NCBI GenBank assembly: GCA_963169175.1
Contig: CAUJFK010000108.1
Span: 1-17,540 of the forward strand
Length of the DNA: 17,540 nucleotides
Direction of reading: 5' to 3'
From: Acidobacteriota bacterium
GTDB lineage: Bacteria > Acidobacteriota > Blastocatellia > Pyrinomonadales > Pyrinomonadaceae
The position numbers and the translations under genes were made by a program. Within the stretch, counting starts at the first letter, position 1. Every line of letters starts with the position of its first letter. A model generated the notes under the pieces. The model was not told the origin of the DNA. It saw only the letters and a program-made list of their open reading frames with translations, and made no database searches. Positions 1 through 9,315 of this stretch are shown here, one piece after another.

Positions 1-2867
1 GCATTCGCCTGCGTGAACTTTTTGCCGCTGAAGGCAGGCATTATTCGGAACTGATCGAACGGTTAAAGCAGGCACACGATACCGCGGTCGCCGCCGAAAG
101 GGAATTGGCCGAAAAGGTATCGAGCCATGAAACGGCGTTTCGCGAAGCTACGGAAAATGCCCGTTCGGTCGAAGAATCGCTTGCCGCTGTACGCCGCGAA
201 CACGCGAACAACGCCCTCGAACGCGACCGGGCGGACCGGGAACATCGCTATCAGTCCGAACAGATAGTTGAACTCAATAATCGGCTTGAGACTCTTCGTG
301 TCGAAAACCTCGCCGTCGAAGAACGTGTGGCGTTGATCGATTCTGAGACAGAGCGGCTGAAAGTTGACGAACAAAAAGAGAATGTCGAAGCAGAAGCCTC
401 GCTCGCCCAGTTGGAAGAAGCAGAGCGCTTTTGGAACGGGAAGGTAGAGGCGGTGCGAGCGGTCGAGGTGCGGCTCGAAGCGGCGCGGGCGACACTCATT
501 CAGCACACCGCGGCGATCGAGCGTTTTGATGAGCTGCGACGACAGTTGACGCTAAACGCCGAGCGGTTGGCAGAGCGTCGAACCGGGCTTGAGAACGAAC
601 GCGAGCGTGCCGTACAGTCCATTACCGAACACGAGAATGAGGCCGCCAAGCTAGCCAAGGAACTTGCGTCCGAAAAGGAAAAGCTCGGCCGGCTCGACGC
701 AGAAAAGGTACAAGTCTTGGCCGCGGTTTCAGAGGCGCGCGAAAAACTACGTGGTTCTGAGGAAGATCTTCGAGCCTTGCGCGATGAGCATTCACGGAAA
801 AGACACCGGCTTGAAACGCTGCAGGAGCTTGAAGAAAAGCGGGCCGTTTACTTTCCGCAGGTGCAAAAGCTTTTTGCCGAGCATAAGGCTGTTGGCGTGA
901 GGCCGATAGGCGTTTTGGCAGACTTTCTCACGGTAGATGAAAAGGCCGAGACCGCTGTCGAACTTTTGTTCGGGCCATATTTGCAGACTGTCCTGGTCGA
1001 GTCGGAAGCTGAGGCTGCCAAAGTTGCGGTGTGGGTCACGGACAACAAGGTCGGCCGTGTTTCAACACTTGTGATCAAACGGAGTGAGGTTGCAGGGCCG
1101 CCAATAGGCCTTGCCGCGGACCGGACGATCGCAGGGCAGATCGGGGCGGCAGAAGGCCTAATGGCGGCGCTTCGTGCCGTTTTTCCGCGTGAGATGTCCG
1201 CCGTCTTTGTCGATGATCTGCGCGGTCAAGTGGCGACGGATGCACAGATCCTGATCGATCCCAAGGGTGAGATATCGGTCGGGAGCCGTCTTTTTGTCGC
1301 CGGAACGATCGAGACAGATAACAAGAACGCCTCACTCCTTGCGTTCAAGCGTGAGCTTTTAGGACTTGGCAAAGCGGTCGAGTCACTCGCAAAGAAAGTG
1401 GCGGCGGGTGAAAGCGCCGTCGAACGTGATCGGAGCGGTTTGGTCGAACAGGAAGAACGAACCGTTGACCTGCAATCGCTGATCATCAAAGTCGAACGCG
1501 GGCTTGTCGGTTTAGAGATACAGGAAAAGAACAACCTGCAGGAGATCGAGCGTGCAAACCGGCACCGCAATGTGGTTGCAGCCGAGTTGGAGCAGCTGGC
1601 CGGTGAGTCCGATCAGCTTCAAGATCGTGTTCAGGAAGCCGCCGCCGGTGAACTGCAGGCTGAAGAGTTCAGATCCGCCGCTGCGGGCGGAGCCGATGAT
1701 ATTGTCCAGGAATTGAACGCTGCCCGTGCCGACACGGATTCAGCAAGCGCGATCCTGAATGAAAAAAGAACGCAGGCCGCAACATCCAGCGAACGCCGGC
1801 GTTCTGTCCAATATGCCTTGCGCCGGCTCGAGAATGAGCGGAGTGATCTTCAGAGTCGTCTTGGAATGCAGGACCTTGAGGCCGTTGAGGCAACGGAGAA
1901 GGTTCGCCGCATTCGTGAGTCGGTGTCGCAGATCGCCGGAAAAATAGCGTCATCGGATGTTGAGATTGCCCGCGAACAGGCTGAACTCGCGGAAGCGGTC
2001 GGCATTCTTGACGCTGCGCGGTATGCAGCCGATGCATCGAGCACGGAGTTGGCGGAGCTCAACCGCTGCGCGGCCGAGGCCATTAATGCTCGCAGCTCGG
2101 TCGAGATCCAGCAGACCGAGGCGATGACCGAACTTCGGAACCTGAATGAAAAATGCGTCCACGAACTTAACCAGGCCCTAGCCGAGATCGTTGATGAATA
2201 CGTGGTACCGGACGAGTTCGACCTGACGGCCGCGAGATCGCTGGCCGAAGAACAGCGTCAACGGCTTGAAGGCTTTGGTGCGATCAATATGCTGGCCGTT
2301 GAGGAACTGGCCGAGGCCGAGGAAAGGTTGGACTTTCTAACCTCGCAGCGGCAGGACATAATCGACAGCATAAATTCGGCAGAGGAAGCGCTTCGTGAAA
2401 TAAAGGTCCGCTCACGTGAGCGATTCAGGAACGCTTTTGCGGCGATAAACGAAAACTTTACGCAGTTCTTTATGGAATTGTTCGGCGGCGGGCGAGGCGA
2501 GATGACCCTGCTCGAAGCCGACGACATTTTGGAGGCCGGCATTGAGGTTGTCGCCCAGCCGCCGGGCAAACGGCTCCAGAATATCCTGCTGCTTTCGGGC
2601 GGCGAAAAGGCGATGACCGCCATCGCGCTTGTCCTGGCCATCTTCAAATATCGTCCGTCGCCGTTTTGCCTTTTGGATGAGGTGGACGCACCGCTCGATG
2701 ATGCCAATGTCGGAAGGTTTGTGACCAAGATCGAAGAAATGTCTGAAAAGACACAGTTTATCGTTATCACCCACAATAAACGAACGATGGAAGCTGCCCG
2801 GGCGCTGTACGGTGTTACGATGCAGGAAGCCGGCGTTTCGAAGATCGTTTCGGTGAAGTTCGAATGA
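1..2867 (+). CDS. smc: Chromosome segregation protein SMC, 5'-truncated by window edge
   Basis: SMC is the ATP-powered DNA-loop-extruding subunit of bacterial condensin, working with ScpA and ScpB on the nucleoid. The frame is open to the window edge (first full codon at base 3), so about 955 residues are visible of a protein usually near 1,180; the N-terminal Walker A half lies outside. Visible order: charged heptad-rich coiled coil (to about nt 840), hinge domain (about nt 840-1350, with GVRPIGVLADF and LLFGPYLQTVLVESE), a second long coiled coil, then the C-terminal ATPase lobe with signature LLLSGGEKAMTAIAL (about nt 2586), Walker B/D-loop FCLLDEVDAPLDDANVGRF and switch histidine in IVITHNKRTME. 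The hinge end reads GSRLFVAGT where many SMCs have paired glycines. The internal TTG at 105 is not a real start. The LDEVDAPLDD form is typical of true SMC rather than RecN, SbcC or MukB. Confidence 0.96.
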   Translation, partial: IRLRELFAAEGRHYSELIERLKQAHDTAVAAERELAEKVSSHETAFREATENARSVEESLAAVRREHANNALERDRADREHRYQSEQIVELNNRLETLRVENLAVEERVALIDSETERLKVDEQKENVEAEASLAQLEEAERFWNGKVEAVRAVEVRLEAARATLIQHTAAIERFDELRRQLTLNAERLAERRTGLENERERAVQSITEHENEAAKLAKELASEKEKLGRLDAEKVQVLAAVSEAREKLRGSEEDLRALRDEHSRKRHRLETLQELEEKRAVYFPQVQKLFAEHKAVGVRPIGVLADFLTVDEKAETAVELLFGPYLQTVLVESEAEAAKVAVWVTDNKVGRVSTLVIKRSEVAGPPIGLAADRTIAGQIGAAEGLMAALRAVFPREMSAVFVDDLRGQVATDAQILIDPKGEISVGSRLFVAGTIETDNKNASLLAFKRELLGLGKAVESLAKKVAAGESAVERDRSGLVEQEERTVDLQSLIIKVERGLVGLEIQEKNNLQEIERANRHRNVVAAELEQLAGESDQLQDRVQEAAAGELQAEEFRSAAAGGADDIVQELNAARADTDSASAILNEKRTQAATSSERRRSVQYALRRLENERSDLQSRLGMQDLEAVEATEKVRRIRESVSQIAGKIASSDVEIAREQAELAEAVGILDAARYAADASSTELAELNRCAAEAINARSSVEIQQTEAMTELRNLNEKCVHELNQALAEIVDEYVVPDEFDLTAARSLAEEQRQRLEGFGAINMLAVEELAEAEERLDFLTSQRQDIIDSINSAEEALREIKVRSRERFRNAFAAINENFTQFFMELFGGGRGEMTLLEADDILEAGIEVVAQPPGKRLQNILLLSGGEKAMTAIALVLAIFKYRPSPFCLLDEVDAPLDDANVGRFVTKIEEMSEKTQFIVITHNKRTMEAARALYGVTMQEAGVSKIVSVKFE

Positions 2868-2948
2868 GCAGATTGCAGGGCGGCGGCTTGACAACCTATC
2901 GTACGGGTTCGCAAACCTTATGGCAGCGTCGCACATCATAGAGTGTCA

Positions 2949-3803
2949 ATGAGTATTCAACGGAACAGCATTAGATCCGCAGTGTTTGTATTTTTCGCTG
3001 CATGTGCCGTTTTTCCCTTATACGGGCAGAAATCGCGGGCGGGAAACGTGAAAAAGATCCGACCCGCCGTGTCTAAGGAACCGGCCAAACCGACACCGCC
3101 ACCCGTTCCGGGAAAGCGAAATGAGCGGCCCGACCCGGATACTTCGAAGGTCGATCCACAGGTTGTTGGATCTCATTCATCGAACTCAATACCGCCATAC
3201 CGATATGAGTTCCTGCGGCCGGAGTTCCTGGTTACAAAGATCGTGATCGAGCATGACGAACGCGGTGTGGGCACCATAACCTTTATGAAAAAGGGCGCCG
3301 ACGAACTCATAACAGACCCGATCGCGGTTTCTCAAAAAGCTCTGACGCGGATAAACGATGCTCTGACGGCCCTTAATTTTTTAGGATCAGACGAGAACTA
3401 TCAATACGACAAAGATTATTCTCATCTCGGCAATATGACGTTCGCTCTTACCAGAGACGGAAAGACGCGCGAGGTGGCATATAACTACACAACAAACAAG
3501 GGAGCCAAAACCCTGATGGACGAGTACCGAAAGCTCGGGAATCAATACATCTGGATATTCGACATTAAGCTCTCTCGCGAAAACCAACCACTCGATTCTC
3601 CACGGCTGATGGAGTCGCTTGATTCGATGATCAGGCGGGACGAGATATCCGATCCATACCAACTGGAACCGTTCCTCCGTGAACTTTCGAACGACGAAAG
3701 TATTCCGCTAATTGCCAGAAATCACGCCGACCGCCTTGTAAAACAGATCGAAAAAGAAAAAGCCAAGGATGAAAAGAAGAAGAATTCGGACAAGTCAGAG
3801 TAG
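2949..3803 (+). CDS. Secreted protein of unknown family
   Basis: I do not recognise this family. The ATG at 2949 gives 284 residues; a GTG two codons upstream (2943) is an alternative, and neither has a clear ribosome binding site. The N-terminus is a good signal peptide: RNSIR, then hydrophobic SAVFVFFAACAVFPL and a likely cleavage after the glycine of LYGQ, giving a periplasmic or exported product. A Pro/Lys-rich linker (about residues 30-70) follows. A mixed globular part runs about residues 75-230, including FLVTKIVIEHDERGVGTITF and a YNYTTNKGAKTLMDEYRKLG stretch. The end is a helical, very Lys/Glu-rich tail (EKEKAKDEKKKNSDKSE). No catalytic motif is evident. It starts 81 nt after smc on the same strand, so co-transcription is possible but not shown. 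Confidence 0.85.
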   Translation: MSIQRNSIRSAVFVFFAACAVFPLYGQKSRAGNVKKIRPAVSKEPAKPTPPPVPGKRNERPDPDTSKVDPQVVGSHSSNSIPPYRYEFLRPEFLVTKIVIEHDERGVGTITFMKKGADELITDPIAVSQKALTRINDALTALNFLGSDENYQYDKDYSHLGNMTFALTRDGKTREVAYNYTTNKGAKTLMDEYRKLGNQYIWIFDIKLSRENQPLDSPRLMESLDSMIRRDEISDPYQLEPFLRELSNDESIPLIARNHADRLVKQIEKEKAKDEKKKNSDKSE

Positions 3804-3914
3804 TTAAAAGCCTATTTTGTGTGAGGCAAGCCCGGTTTCCGCAGGGCGGCAAAGGCCGCAAAGAAACACGAAGGGATCGTCCGTTGGACCCGAACGCATT
3901 TTGTAAAAACCCGG
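3804..3914. other. Convergent intergenic gap with small dyad and ACACGAAG-type repeat
   Basis: This 111-bp gap lies between the plus-strand secreted-protein gene and the minus-strand CapA gene, so it should hold termination signals for both. It contains a short dyad GCGGC-AAAG-GCCGC (3846-3859) followed by CGCAAAGAAACACGAAGG (3858-3875). The latter resembles the sequences at 9191 and 13971. No T-tract follows the dyad, so a classical intrinsic terminator is not supported. Confidence 0.4.
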
Positions 3915-5084
3915 CTATGGTGGCGAGATCGTTCCGTCGTTTTCGATCCTGGGAGCCGTTCGCGGAAAATCGGCCGCAGAGAGCGATCTGATCTTCGCTA
4001 CGGCCGCGGCCGTTGGATCGAGAATTGGTCCGCCTCGGCCTTCCTGCCGGACGGCGTGCAGCTTTCCGCCAAGAAATTTGCCGTCAAGTGCGAGGTTCAC
4101 AGAGAGAATGGCCGAAAGGGCAGTTTCGTCTTCAAGCCGGAACCAGCCGTAGGTGGCAAAATTCCCGAGGCTGTATGCGATCAGCCTGTCCTTATACACC
4201 TCCATTCCGCGCAAGACGTGCGGGCCATGGCCGAGCACAAGATCGGCCCCGGCATCTATCACCGTTCGGGCAAAAAGCGGTAGATTGCCGCGTTTCTCGC
4301 CCAAAAACAGTTCTGTTGACTGCGGCACGTGCTGGCTGCCGATGCCTTCGGCTCCGCCGTGAAAGGACACGACAACTATATCGGCTTTCTTCGCGGTCTG
4401 TGTAACCAGCGCGCGTGCAGCAACAAGATCGTTCACGTTGGGAACGATGTTATTATGAGCAAATCCGATGAAAGCGATCGTGCGTCCCCGAACGTCGAGA
4501 TATGTGGTTGAGAACTGCCTACGGTCACTGCCGGCGTGCTTGATGCCAAGTGAATCGAGTGTGCGCCGTGTGCTTGCCCGGCCCGCGTCGCCAAAGTCGG
4601 CTGCGTGATTGTTTGCCAGGCTCATTATGTCAAAGCCCGCTTCCTTCAGGTACGCGGCGTAACGCGTCGGCATCCTAAACGCGTAACAACGTATCGGCTC
4701 AGGCTTTTCGCCCGGCTGCGGGGTCGGCGGCGTCTTGCACTTTTCCGAAAGTCCGCCGTCAACGATCGGCCCTTCCATATTGCCAAAGGCAATATCTGCT
4801 GCAGATAGGATCGGTGTTACCGGCCTAAGCAGATCGTCACCATCGTTTGGCGGCATTCGTGTATCGTTCGGAAATGGCGAACCCAGCATTATGTCGCCAA
4901 CCGCTGCAATAGTGATAGTCTGACCGGCAACCGGTGTGGAGGTGGCCTTCGGCAGCGACTCCGCCTCGGTTCGCTGCGGCACCGCCATCTGGCCGCTGCA
5001 TGCCGCGGTCAAAACGGTGCACAACGCTAGGAAAATATATATTGGGGTTGTGGCGAAACTGGTGATCGATCTCATACAACGCAT
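3915..5084 (-). CDS. CapA-family (PGA_cap) metallophosphatase-like lipoprotein
   Basis: This is a CapA/poly-gamma-glutamate-biosynthesis-type protein with a calcineurin-like metallophosphoesterase fold. Motifs in order: AAVGDIMLGS (metal ligand Asp), IAFGNMEGPI, MSLANNHAADFGDAG (Asn-His pair), IAFIGFAHNN, VVVSFHGGAEG and LVLGHGPHVLRGMEVY (His ligands), then LIAYSLGNF. The N-terminus has a hydrophobic stretch ending in a lipobox, LTAAC-SGQ, so it is probably a lipid-anchored envelope protein. I chose the ATG at 5084 (MRCMRSITSF); the ATG at 5075 is equally good, and an upstream TTG at 5117 would give an unusually long polar n-region. No capB, capC or other polyglutamate synthesis gene is nearby, so making a capsule is not implied. 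Stand-alone CapA-like proteins of unknown substrate are common. It lies 240 bp downstream of kgd on the same strand. Confidence 0.88.
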   Translation of the reverse strand: MRCMRSITSFATTPIYIFLALCTVLTAACSGQMAVPQRTEAESLPKATSTPVAGQTITIAAVGDIMLGSPFPNDTRMPPNDGDDLLRPVTPILSAADIAFGNMEGPIVDGGLSEKCKTPPTPQPGEKPEPIRCYAFRMPTRYAAYLKEAGFDIMSLANNHAADFGDAGRASTRRTLDSLGIKHAGSDRRQFSTTYLDVRGRTIAFIGFAHNNIVPNVNDLVAARALVTQTAKKADIVVVSFHGGAEGIGSQHVPQSTELFLGEKRGNLPLFARTVIDAGADLVLGHGPHVLRGMEVYKDRLIAYSLGNFATYGWFRLEDETALSAILSVNLALDGKFLGGKLHAVRQEGRGGPILDPTAAAVAKIRSLSAADFPRTAPRIENDGTISPP

Positions 5085-5313
5085 CTGGAGTTTAGACACT
5101 AATTTCGCCGCAGGCAAGCAAAAAAGAGGATGTATAAACGCATTTAGATAGTTCTGGTGTGGTGTTCTTGCTTCGAAATTTAGACTTCCTTCATACTATT
5201 CAGTGGCAACTGATCACCACCGAATAAGATGAAGAAAAATACTTAATAAGCTGAACAAGAGTCAGTGTTCACTGCGTGAATGGTACTTTCAGAAATCCTC
5301 TTGCAGCTCAATT

Positions 5314-5339
5314 CCCGCGGCCCGTCATGCCCCCGCGGG
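5314..5339 (-). terminator. GC-rich hairpin spanning the kgd stop codon
   Basis: The 7-bp arms CCCGCGG (5314-5320) and CCGCGGG (5333-5339) flank a 12-nt loop containing the kgd stop codon (5325-5327). On the transcribed strand the distal side is followed by AATTGAGC rather than a U-run, so it is not a canonical Rho-independent terminator. It could still pause polymerase or protect the 3' end. Confidence 0.3.
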
Positions 5340-8300
5340 TGCAATTTGTTCGGAAACCTCAGGTTCGCTTGCCGCCGCGATCTCACCGGTGTCGATCATC
5401 ATCGCTCCGTTTACGACATCCTTTTGCTCGAGCTCGTGAATAGCATACGAACCGGTCGCCGGCGAGGCAGACGCCGTACGTCCGACGTAACGGAGTTCAA
5501 CACCATCCGGAACAATGCCCCGCAACCGGTCCTCGACAAACGTCCAGCCGCCCATATTTTGTGGTTCCTCCTGCGTCCAGAATAGCTGGTCCACATTCGG
5601 ATAAGCAGCAAAAAGTTCCGCAAGCCCTTTTGCCGGAAATGGATAGAACTGTTCCAGGCGGATGACGGACACACGCGGATCGTGCGCGGCTTCACGAGCG
5701 GCTTCAAGGTCATAAAAGACCTTGCCGCTGCACAGGACAATTCGTTTTACGGCGGCCTTGTCCTCTGCTTTTGGGTCGTCGATCACGGGGAGGAAGCCGC
5801 CTGTCGTCAGTTCGCTCATCGCGGAGCCTGCCGCAGGAAGCCGCAAAAGACTTTTGGGTGTCATTACCACGAGCGGCCGCCGGGCATCCTGTTTGACCTG
5901 TCGGCGCAGAAGATGAAAGTACTGCGCTGGCGTAGTTGGGTAGCAGACCTGCAGATTATTCTCGGCGCACAGTTGAAGAAAGCGCTCCAGCCGAGCCGAC
6001 GAATGTTCGGGGCCCTGCCCTTCGTAGCCGTGCGGCAGAAGCATGACAAGACGGCAGGTTTGTCCCCATTTGTCCTCAGAGGCGGCTATGTACTGATCGA
6101 TGATCACCTGGGCGCCATTGGCAAAATCACCGAACTGAGCTTCCCACATAACAAGATCGTCCGAACACTTAAGCGAATAGCCGTATTCAAAGCCAAGGAC
6201 GCCTGATTCGGAAAGCGAGCTGTCGTAAACGTAGAATCTCGCCTTCGGGTTCTTTTCATTCCGCAGTTCTGTCAGCGGCGACCAGCGTTCGCCGGTCAGG
6301 GTGTCGTACATTGATGCATGGCGATGCGAGAAGGTGCCGCGGCCGGAATCCTGGCCGCTGAGACGGATCGGGGTTCCTTCGAGCACCAGCGAACCGACGG
6401 CCATTGCCTCGGCAAATCCCCAATCCATCGGCACCTCACCGGCACCCATTTTTGCTCGACGGGCAAGCTGGCCGACCATTTTCGGGTTGATATGAAACCC
6501 GTCGGGTACAAGCGAAACCTTTTCGGCGGCCGTTTTGAGAATTTCAGCACTGGCGCCGGTCGGCAGTAGGGCCGACCCGTCTTCCTCGACGACCTGCGTG
6601 AGAGCGGTCTTCTTCTCTTTTTGGGCAGCCATCGCCTTGGTCCGCGTTTGAATGCCCTCGTATTTTTCGACGACTTTATTGGTCATGGCTGTCAGGTCGT
6701 CCTCACTGATCACGGCTTCACGAATTAGCTGTTGTGCATAAAGGTGCCTTGTTCCCGGATGCGCCTTTACACGGGCGTACATGATCGGCTGTGTGTAGCT
6801 TGGCTCGTCGCCTTCATTGTGCCCAAGCCGCCGGAAGCCGACGAGGTCGAGAACCACGTCCTTATCGAATTTTGTACGATAGTCGAGAGCGATCTGGATA
6901 ACGTGAAATGCGGCTTCAGGGTCATCGCCGTTTACGTGAAAGATCGGTGTCTGGGTGATCTGCGCCGCATCGGTCGAATAGATCGAGCTGCGGGCGTTCT
7001 CAACGCCGGTCGTGAAACCGATCTGGTTGTTGATGACAATATGGATGGTTCCGCCCGTTCGATAGCCCGGTAAATTCGCTAACTGAAGCGTTTCCATTAC
7101 GATGCCCTGGCCGGCAAAGGCCGCGTCGCCGTGAAGCAGGACGGGCATAACAAGATCGATCACTTCTTCGCGGGTCTTCTGCTCACCGTTGCGAAGATCG
7201 TCCTGTTTGCCGCGTGCCATGCCTTCGACCACCGGGTTCACGAACTCAAGGTGGCTCGGGTTGCAGGAAAGTTCAATTCGGATCTCGCGTCCGGCCTTGG
7301 TCGTTCTGCTGCCAACCGCGCCCTGATGATACTTTACGTCGCCCTCATCGGCCGGAAATGACGGATGCGTTGTGCCCTCAAAGACCGACAAAATCCGTTC
7401 GGCCATATCGCCCGTTTCAGCGTTGCCGACAATGTTCGAAAGAACATTAAGACGGCCGCGATGGGCCATGCCCATATAGATCTCATCGACGCCGCGTGCC
7501 GAGGCTCCTTCGACAAGCTGATCGAGCATCGGGATAACCGTTTCGCAGCCTTCAAGCGAAAAGCGTTTTTGGCCAAGATATTTTATGTGCAGGAAATGCT
7601 CGAATTGCTCAGCTTCGATAAGCTTTTGCAGAAGCTCAAGCCTCGTTTCCTTGGGCAGCGGTTCGGTATCGACAAAATACCTGCGTACCTGTGCGCGGAT
7701 CCAGTCTTTTTCGGTCTTGCTCTGAATGTGTCTGTACTCTATGCCGACCTTTCCGCAATACGCTTTGCGAAGTATGTCCAGAATGCGCCGAAGCGTTGCG
7801 GTCTTTTCGCCGTGCAGGCCGCCTGTGATGAATTCGCGGTCGAGGTCCCATATCGTCAGCCCGAATTGATCGAGATCAAGCTCGGTCGAATCGTGGGTGG
7901 TCATGTTCAGCGGATCAATGTCCGCCAGCAAATGGCCGCGCGTACGATAGGCGTTGATCAGCTGAAGCACGTTGGCCTGCTTTTCCGCCTGTTCGGCAAA
8001 TCGGTCGCCGCCAAGCAGTGACGGGTTAAAGTCCTGTGCCCAGCGCAGCGGCGGAAAGCTGATCTCGAAGTCCCTGAATATTTGATCGTAGAACGAATGC
8101 TGACCGATCAAATATTCGTGGATACGTGCCAGGAACAATCCGCTTTCGGCACCTTGAATAACACGATGGTCATACGTGCTTGTTAGCGTGACGATCTTGC
8201 TGATGCCGAGTGACGAGAGCGATGCAGCGGTCATCGCCTGGTATTCAGCCGGATATTCGATCGCTCCAGTCGCGATGATCGCGCTTTGTCCGGCCATCAG

Positions 8301-9062
8301 ACGCGGGTTTGATGCGACCGTGCCGATCGTCCCCGGATTTGTAAGCGAAATGGTCGTTCCCTGAAAATCGGCGATCTCAAGCTTGCCATCACGGGCCTTT
8401 GCGACCTGTTCATTGTAGGCGGCAAAGAACTTGGCAAAGTTCATTGATTCGCAGTTCTTGATATTCGGAACAAGCAGGCTGCGCGAGCCGTCTTTTTTCT
8501 CGACATCGATAGCGATGCCGAGATTGATATTTTCGTTCTCAACCCGGGCCGGAGATCCGTTTGCCAGGCCAAAGCCGTGATTCATTCGCGGATAGGCCTT
8601 CGCCGCCAAAACGATGGCCCAGCCGATAATGTGCGTGAAAGATGCCTTCCCGCGTCCGCTCGCCTTTAAATATGAATTGATTATCGTACGGTTTTCTTCA
8701 AGCAGCTTGACCGGAATGGTCCGCAGAGAGGTAGCCGTCGGGACGGAAAGGCTCGCCTCCATGTTCTCGACGATTTTTTTCGCTGGGCCGATCAAGGCTT
8801 TGGCATGCTCATCCGAAACCGCCGCCTGAGCGGGAGCCGCAGGTTTTTTCTCGGCTGCAGGTGCCGCTGTCACGGCCGGGAATGGCTCTGCCGCAGCCGA
8901 ACCGTTCTTGCCGGTTAGAAGCTCATCAAAATACTCCTGCCACGAGTCATCGACCGAGCGGCGATTGGCACGAAATCTTAAAAGCAGCCCCTCAACATAG
9001 CTCGCATTTGCACCAAAGTTTTCCGCAATTATTTCCGATAGATTTGAATTTGTCTCACTCAC
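5325..9062 (-). CDS. kgd: Multifunctional 2-oxoglutarate decarboxylase/dehydrogenase with fused E2 succinyltransferase domain (Kgd type)
   Basis: The product is a ThDP-dependent 2-oxoglutarate decarboxylase of the TCA cycle fused to an E2-like acyltransferase domain, as in mycobacterial Kgd. From the GTG at 9062 (VSETNSNLSE) it is 1,245 residues; a TTG at 9098 would add 12 atypical residues. Order: E1-type N-terminal helix segment (about 3-50, WQEYFDELL), Ala/Pro linker (about 55-85) and no lipoyl domain. E2 catalytic domain (about 110-325) follows with DHRVIQG near 298. E1 body from about 335 has AHRGRLNVLSNIVG (about 533), ThDP/Mg site GDAAFAGQG...NNQIGFTTG (about 645-685) and LGHNEGDEPSY. 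An Ala/Glu-rich tail ends it. A perfect -10 lies upstream. No lpd or separate odhB gene is next to it, so the E2 and E3 partners must be encoded elsewhere. Confidence 0.95.
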   Translation of the reverse strand: MSETNSNLSEIIAENFGANASYVEGLLLRFRANRRSVDDSWQEYFDELLTGKNGSAAAEPFPAVTAAPAAEKKPAAPAQAAVSDEHAKALIGPAKKIVENMEASLSVPTATSLRTIPVKLLEENRTIINSYLKASGRGKASFTHIIGWAIVLAAKAYPRMNHGFGLANGSPARVENENINLGIAIDVEKKDGSRSLLVPNIKNCESMNFAKFFAAYNEQVAKARDGKLEIADFQGTTISLTNPGTIGTVASNPRLMAGQSAIIATGAIEYPAEYQAMTAASLSSLGISKIVTLTSTYDHRVIQGAESGLFLARIHEYLIGQHSFYDQIFRDFEISFPPLRWAQDFNPSLLGGDRFAEQAEKQANVLQLINAYRTRGHLLADIDPLNMTTHDSTELDLDQFGLTIWDLDREFITGGLHGEKTATLRRILDILRKAYCGKVGIEYRHIQSKTEKDWIRAQVRRYFVDTEPLPKETRLELLQKLIEAEQFEHFLHIKYLGQKRFSLEGCETVIPMLDQLVEGASARGVDEIYMGMAHRGRLNVLSNIVGNAETGDMAERILSVFEGTTHPSFPADEGDVKYHQGAVGSRTTKAGREIRIELSCNPSHLEFVNPVVEGMARGKQDDLRNGEQKTREEVIDLVMPVLLHGDAAFAGQGIVMETLQLANLPGYRTGGTIHIVINNQIGFTTGVENARSSIYSTDAAQITQTPIFHVNGDDPEAAFHVIQIALDYRTKFDKDVVLDLVGFRRLGHNEGDEPSYTQPIMYARVKAHPGTRHLYAQQLIREAVISEDDLTAMTNKVVEKYEGIQTRTKAMAAQKEKKTALTQVVEEDGSALLPTGASAEILKTAAEKVSLVPDGFHINPKMVGQLARRAKMGAGEVPMDWGFAEAMAVGSLVLEGTPIRLSGQDSGRGTFSHRHASMYDTLTGERWSPLTELRNEKNPKARFYVYDSSLSESGVLGFEYGYSLKCSDDLVMWEAQFGDFANGAQVIIDQYIAASEDKWGQTCRLVMLLPHGYEGQGPEHSSARLERFLQLCAENNLQVCYPTTPAQYFHLLRRQVKQDARRPLVVMTPKSLLRLPAAGSAMSELTTGGFLPVIDDPKAEDKAAVKRIVLCSGKVFYDLEAAREAAHDPRVSVIRLEQFYPFPAKGLAELFAAYPNVDQLFWTQEEPQNMGGWTFVEDRLRGIVPDGVELRYVGRTASASPATGSYAIHELEQKDVVNGAMMIDTGEIAAASEPEVSEQIAPAGA

Positions 9063-9126
9063 GCTGTTTATCTGGACCTCACAATGAAGAACATGCAATA
9101 GACCATTCTAACGCATTGAGGGCCAA

Positions 9127-9156
9127 ATTATAAGGGAGGATGCCGGTTGTGGCGAA
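9127..9156 (-). promoter_or_regulatory. Candidate sigma70 promoter for kgd
   Basis: Reading the minus strand, a perfect TATAAT (-10; plus coordinates 9127-9132) lies 18 nt downstream of a weak TTCGCC (-35; 9151-9156). Transcription would begin near 9120, giving a leader of about 58 nt to the GTG at 9062. A GAGG stretch sits about 14 nt before that GTG. The -35 matches poorly, so the evidence rests mainly on the -10. Confidence 0.45.
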
Positions 9157-9175
9157 GCTGGGATCGGGCCACGAA

Positions 9176-9225
9176 ATCCACAAAAGAAGACACGAAAATT
9201 ACGAACCACAGAATCCACAGAATAA
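9176..9225. repeat. Intergenic ACACGAA / CCACAGAATCCACAGAATAA repeat-like segment
   Basis: Between nusB (ends 9316) and kgd (starts 9062), both on the minus strand, lies a purine-rich segment with CACAAAAGAAGACACGAAAA and the internal near-direct repeat CCACAGAATCCACAGAATAA. It resembles the dispersed CGCAAAGAAACACGAAGG segment at 3858-3875 and the one at 13971-13985. Such short ACACGAA-rich intergenic sequences recur in many Acidobacteriota, Verrucomicrobiota and Planctomycetota genomes. Their role is not known to me. Confidence 0.4.
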
Positions 9226-9315
9226 GATGAAGGAATCTGAATTTCGGAACAAGATAGATCACATCAAAGCTATCCGAGAGCTTTTAGAACATCCGATCGG
9301 GGAAGTACATCGAAC

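Noticed and set aside
105..107. TTG as the start of smc
   Set aside because: The frame is open upstream to the window edge and encodes coiled coil, so this is internal.
3804..3914. Bidirectional intrinsic terminator between convergent genes
   Set aside because: The only dyad has 5-bp arms and no T-run on either side.
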